Assembly (NCBI RefSeq): GCF_003270085.1
Contig: NZ_QFDQ01000042.1
Location: 1-33,890, forward strand
Length of the DNA stretch: 33,890 bases
Origin: Streptomyces triticisoli
GTDB lineage: Bacteria > Actinomycetota > Actinomycetes > Streptomycetales > Streptomycetaceae
Direction: 5' to 3'
Both the position numbers and the translations under genes were made by a program. The notes below the pieces were generated by a model. It saw only the letters and a program-made list of their open reading frames with translations. It was not told the DNA's origin and ran no database searches. Of the stretch, positions 32,444 to 33,890 are shown in pieces; within the stretch, counting starts at the first letter, position 1, and the number at the start of each line of letters is the position of its first letter.

Positions 32444-32851
32444 CTAGGCACCAGCTCCGAGGTTGCGCCGGAGTGTTCCGCTGATCCGCTTGCACAAGGT
32501 GGTGGGTGTAAGGCCGCGTTCGACGCGCAGCAGGAAGCTTGCCGGGCTGGCTGCCATGGCCTGGGCGGCTTGTCGCCGTGCCCCCGTGATAACGCCGAAG
32601 GCAGCCACGGCGGCTGTGCCGACCGCACCGGTCAGGGTGCCCATCATGCTGCCGGCGACTGCGACGCTTGCTGCGCTGGTCAGAGCGACCGACGTGGGCA
32701 TCTCGAACTTGGCACTGATGGCCGTGGTGACGGTCTGCAGACCGATCCCGTTCATCGCCTTGCGGAGGGCGTCTACCTCCGTCTCGAAGTCCCGGTGCAC
32801 TGCCTCGCGCAGGTGTATGTCCAGTGCTTGTCGGCTGGGTATGTCGCCCAC
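32444..32851 (-). CDS. hypothetical protein with Gly/Ala hydrophobic hairpin
   Basis: 135 residues from GTG 32851. The N-terminal helical part (LREAVHRDFETEVDALRKAM) is followed by a long small-residue hydrophobic stretch (SVALTSAASVAVAGSMMGTL, TGAVGTAAVAAFGVITGA), suggesting two close membrane helices with a Gly turn, then a basic amphipathic C-terminus (SFLLRVERGLTPTTLCKRIS). The frame stays open upstream, so it may be the end of a longer gene. It diverges from the CHAT locus at 32923-33732. No secure family. Confidence 0.55.
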   Translation of the reverse strand: MGDIPSRQALDIHLREAVHRDFETEVDALRKAMNGIGLQTVTTAISAKFEMPTSVALTSAASVAVAGSMMGTLTGAVGTAAVAAFGVITGARRQAAQAMAASPASFLLRVERGLTPTTLCKRISGTLRRNLGAGA

Positions 32852-33087
32852 GGTCTCCCGCAGCGTCTTCGCAGTTTGCTCTCCTGACCGCCGCTGACGC
32901 CGAAGGCGCGGCGCAGTTCTAGCTCTCCAAGGAGGCAGCTGACCTGTCGGCCAAGCTGGCGAAGGCGGAACAGGCTGAGCGGGCGGCCGCGGAGAAGGCT
33001 CGCCAGCGTGAACAGCAGAAGACGGAGCGGCGCGCCGCAGCTGAACAGCAGAAGATCGAGAGCCGTCTGTCGACGACGGAGGGTCAG

Positions 33088-33732
33088 GTGCGCACGGTCA
33101 TGAGGGAACTGCGGGCCCCGAAGCCGGAGAAACTGCGGGTTCTGCTGCTGGCAGCCGCTTCCGCCGGTGACCTGCGAGTTGGCCAGGAGCAGCAGAGGAT
33201 TCGTGCGGCCGTGCAGAGTGCCACCCATCGGGACCTTGTCGAACTGGATCTCCACTCGGCCGCTACCGCGGACGTCTTCCTGGACGCGCTGACCCGGTTC
33301 CGTCCCCACATCGTGCACTTCTCCGGTCACAGCACGCAGGACCTGATCGCTTTCGAGGAAGGCGAGGACGGCTTCCACGAAAGTGCCATCGTCAGCGTCG
33401 GCGCCTTCGCCCGGGCCATCGCTGCCGTGGACGACAAGCCGCTGCTGGTCCTGCTCAACTCCTGCCACTCCGCGGCCCAGACCGGGAAGCTGATCGACAC
33501 CGTGCCGTTCGCCATCGGAATGTCCGACACCATCGGCGATGTCGACGCCATCACCTATGCCGCCCGGTTCTACGCCGCCGTCGCCGACGGCCAGTCCGTA
33601 CAGGCCGCCCACATCCTCAGCCGGGCGGCCATCGAAATGAACGGCCTGCGCGACCGCGACCTGCCGACCTTGACCTGTGCAGCGGACGTCGACCCCAACG
33701 CTGCGAAGCTGGTGACGCCGCCTCCGGAGTAG
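33088..33732 (+). CDS. CHAT domain (caspase-like) protease, N-terminally broken
   Basis: 214 residues from GTG 33088 (ATG 33100 also possible). The CHAT fold is clear: KLRVLLLAAASAGDLRVGQE, FRPHIVHFSGHS with catalytic His 81, and LLVLLNSCHSAAQTGKL with catalytic Cys 126, then PFAIGMSDTIGDVDAITYAA and FYAAVADGQSVQAAH. The same frame stays open upstream to 32923 and encodes a charged coiled coil (AADLSAKLAKAEQAERAAAE, QQKTERRAAAEQQKIE) that has no start codon; an amber TAG sits at 32920-32922, with more open frame before it. The native protein was likely coiled coil plus CHAT. CHAT proteases act as effectors in bacterial defence and cell-death systems. Confidence 0.85.
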   Translation: MRTVMRELRAPKPEKLRVLLLAAASAGDLRVGQEQQRIRAAVQSATHRDLVELDLHSAATADVFLDALTRFRPHIVHFSGHSTQDLIAFEEGEDGFHESAIVSVGAFARAIAAVDDKPLLVLLNSCHSAAQTGKLIDTVPFAIGMSDTIGDVDAITYAARFYAAVADGQSVQAAHILSRAAIEMNGLRDRDLPTLTCAADVDPNAAKLVTPPPE

Positions 33733-33841
33733 GACGTGGGTTTAGCACGGTATCGTGTGCATGAGCATCTGTTTTCCCGCGGATACGCGAGCGAGCCCGG
33801 AGCGACAGGTCCGGGCGCGCGGGCTGTTCGGGGCGCGGCTG

Positions 33842-33890
33842 CTACAGGTCGAACTCCAGGTGCTCGATGTCCGTGAAGCGAACCTCCTCC
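33842..33890 (-). CDS. 3' end of a gene running off the window
   Basis: The last 15 codons on the minus strand read EEVRFTDIEHLEFDL with TAG at 33842-33844. It is too short to assign a family. A small GCCCGG/CCGGGC stem lies in the gap between it and the CHAT gene. Confidence 0.4.
   Translation of the reverse strand, partial: EEVRFTDIEHLEFDL

Overview
The window is very GC-rich actinobacterial DNA, almost certainly from a Streptomyces. The evidence is strong G/C bias at third codon positions, frequent GTG and TTG starts, ATGA/GTGA translational overlaps, and typical Streptomyces families: NB-ARC/TPR ATPase, XRE-PPOX regulator, Fic-like toxin-antitoxin pair and Ala-rich lipoproteins. Four transposase genes, an IS5-type remnant, three serine recombinase loci (one nearly whole, two fragments), a ParB-like partition gene and many broken genes point to a chromosome arm, a linear plasmid or a decayed integrated plasmid rather than core chromosome.

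Layout. 1-3.9 kb: a frameshifted ParB-like gene, a serine recombinase and an NB-ARC signalling ATPase, on the minus strand. 4.0-8.6 kb: a tightly coupled minus-strand operon of DUF4129 protein, small membrane protein, MoxR ATPase, DUF58 protein and a small membrane protein, read from right to left. 8.8-11.3 kb: a VOC pseudogene, then a phage- or plasmid-like small-gene module in which three coupled minus-strand ORFs diverge from a minimal GntR regulator across an array of GACTAG-type repeats, followed by two more small plus-strand ORFs and a minus-strand hypothetical. 11.4-13.3 kb: a graveyard of recombinase, MFS and unknown fragments. 13.4-16.9 kb: a long inverted repeat, a small membrane protein, a lipoprotein with a strong terminator, and an IS110 element. 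17.0-19.4 kb: small plasmid-type genes and an RHH-like antitoxin/Fic-like toxin pair. 19.6-20.5 kb: a complete IS6-type IS. 20.6-23.4 kb: an epoxide hydrolase, an IS5-type remnant and a DHA2 exporter. 24.0-26.2 kb: an XRE-PPOX protein, and a divergent SDR/MerR pair sharing a MerR-type promoter. 26.4-28.7 kb: a truncated IS110, a CxxC protein remnant, a lipoprotein and small genes between inverted repeats. 28.7-31.5 kb: an ISL3-type transposase with a haloacetate-dehalogenase-like hydrolase, both between matching terminal repeats. 31.6-33.9 kb: a lipoprotein, a small hydrophobic protein and a CHAT (caspase-like) protease whose coiled-coil N-terminus is cut by an amber codon.

The strongest candidates for something undescribed are the dehalogenase-carrying ISL3-type element, the divergent CHAT protease and hydrophobic protein locus, the GntR/GACTAG small-gene module, and two inverted-repeat structures (13383-13493 and 28120-28667) that no gene explains. 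All family names come from reading the sequence and recalling families; no database search was run.
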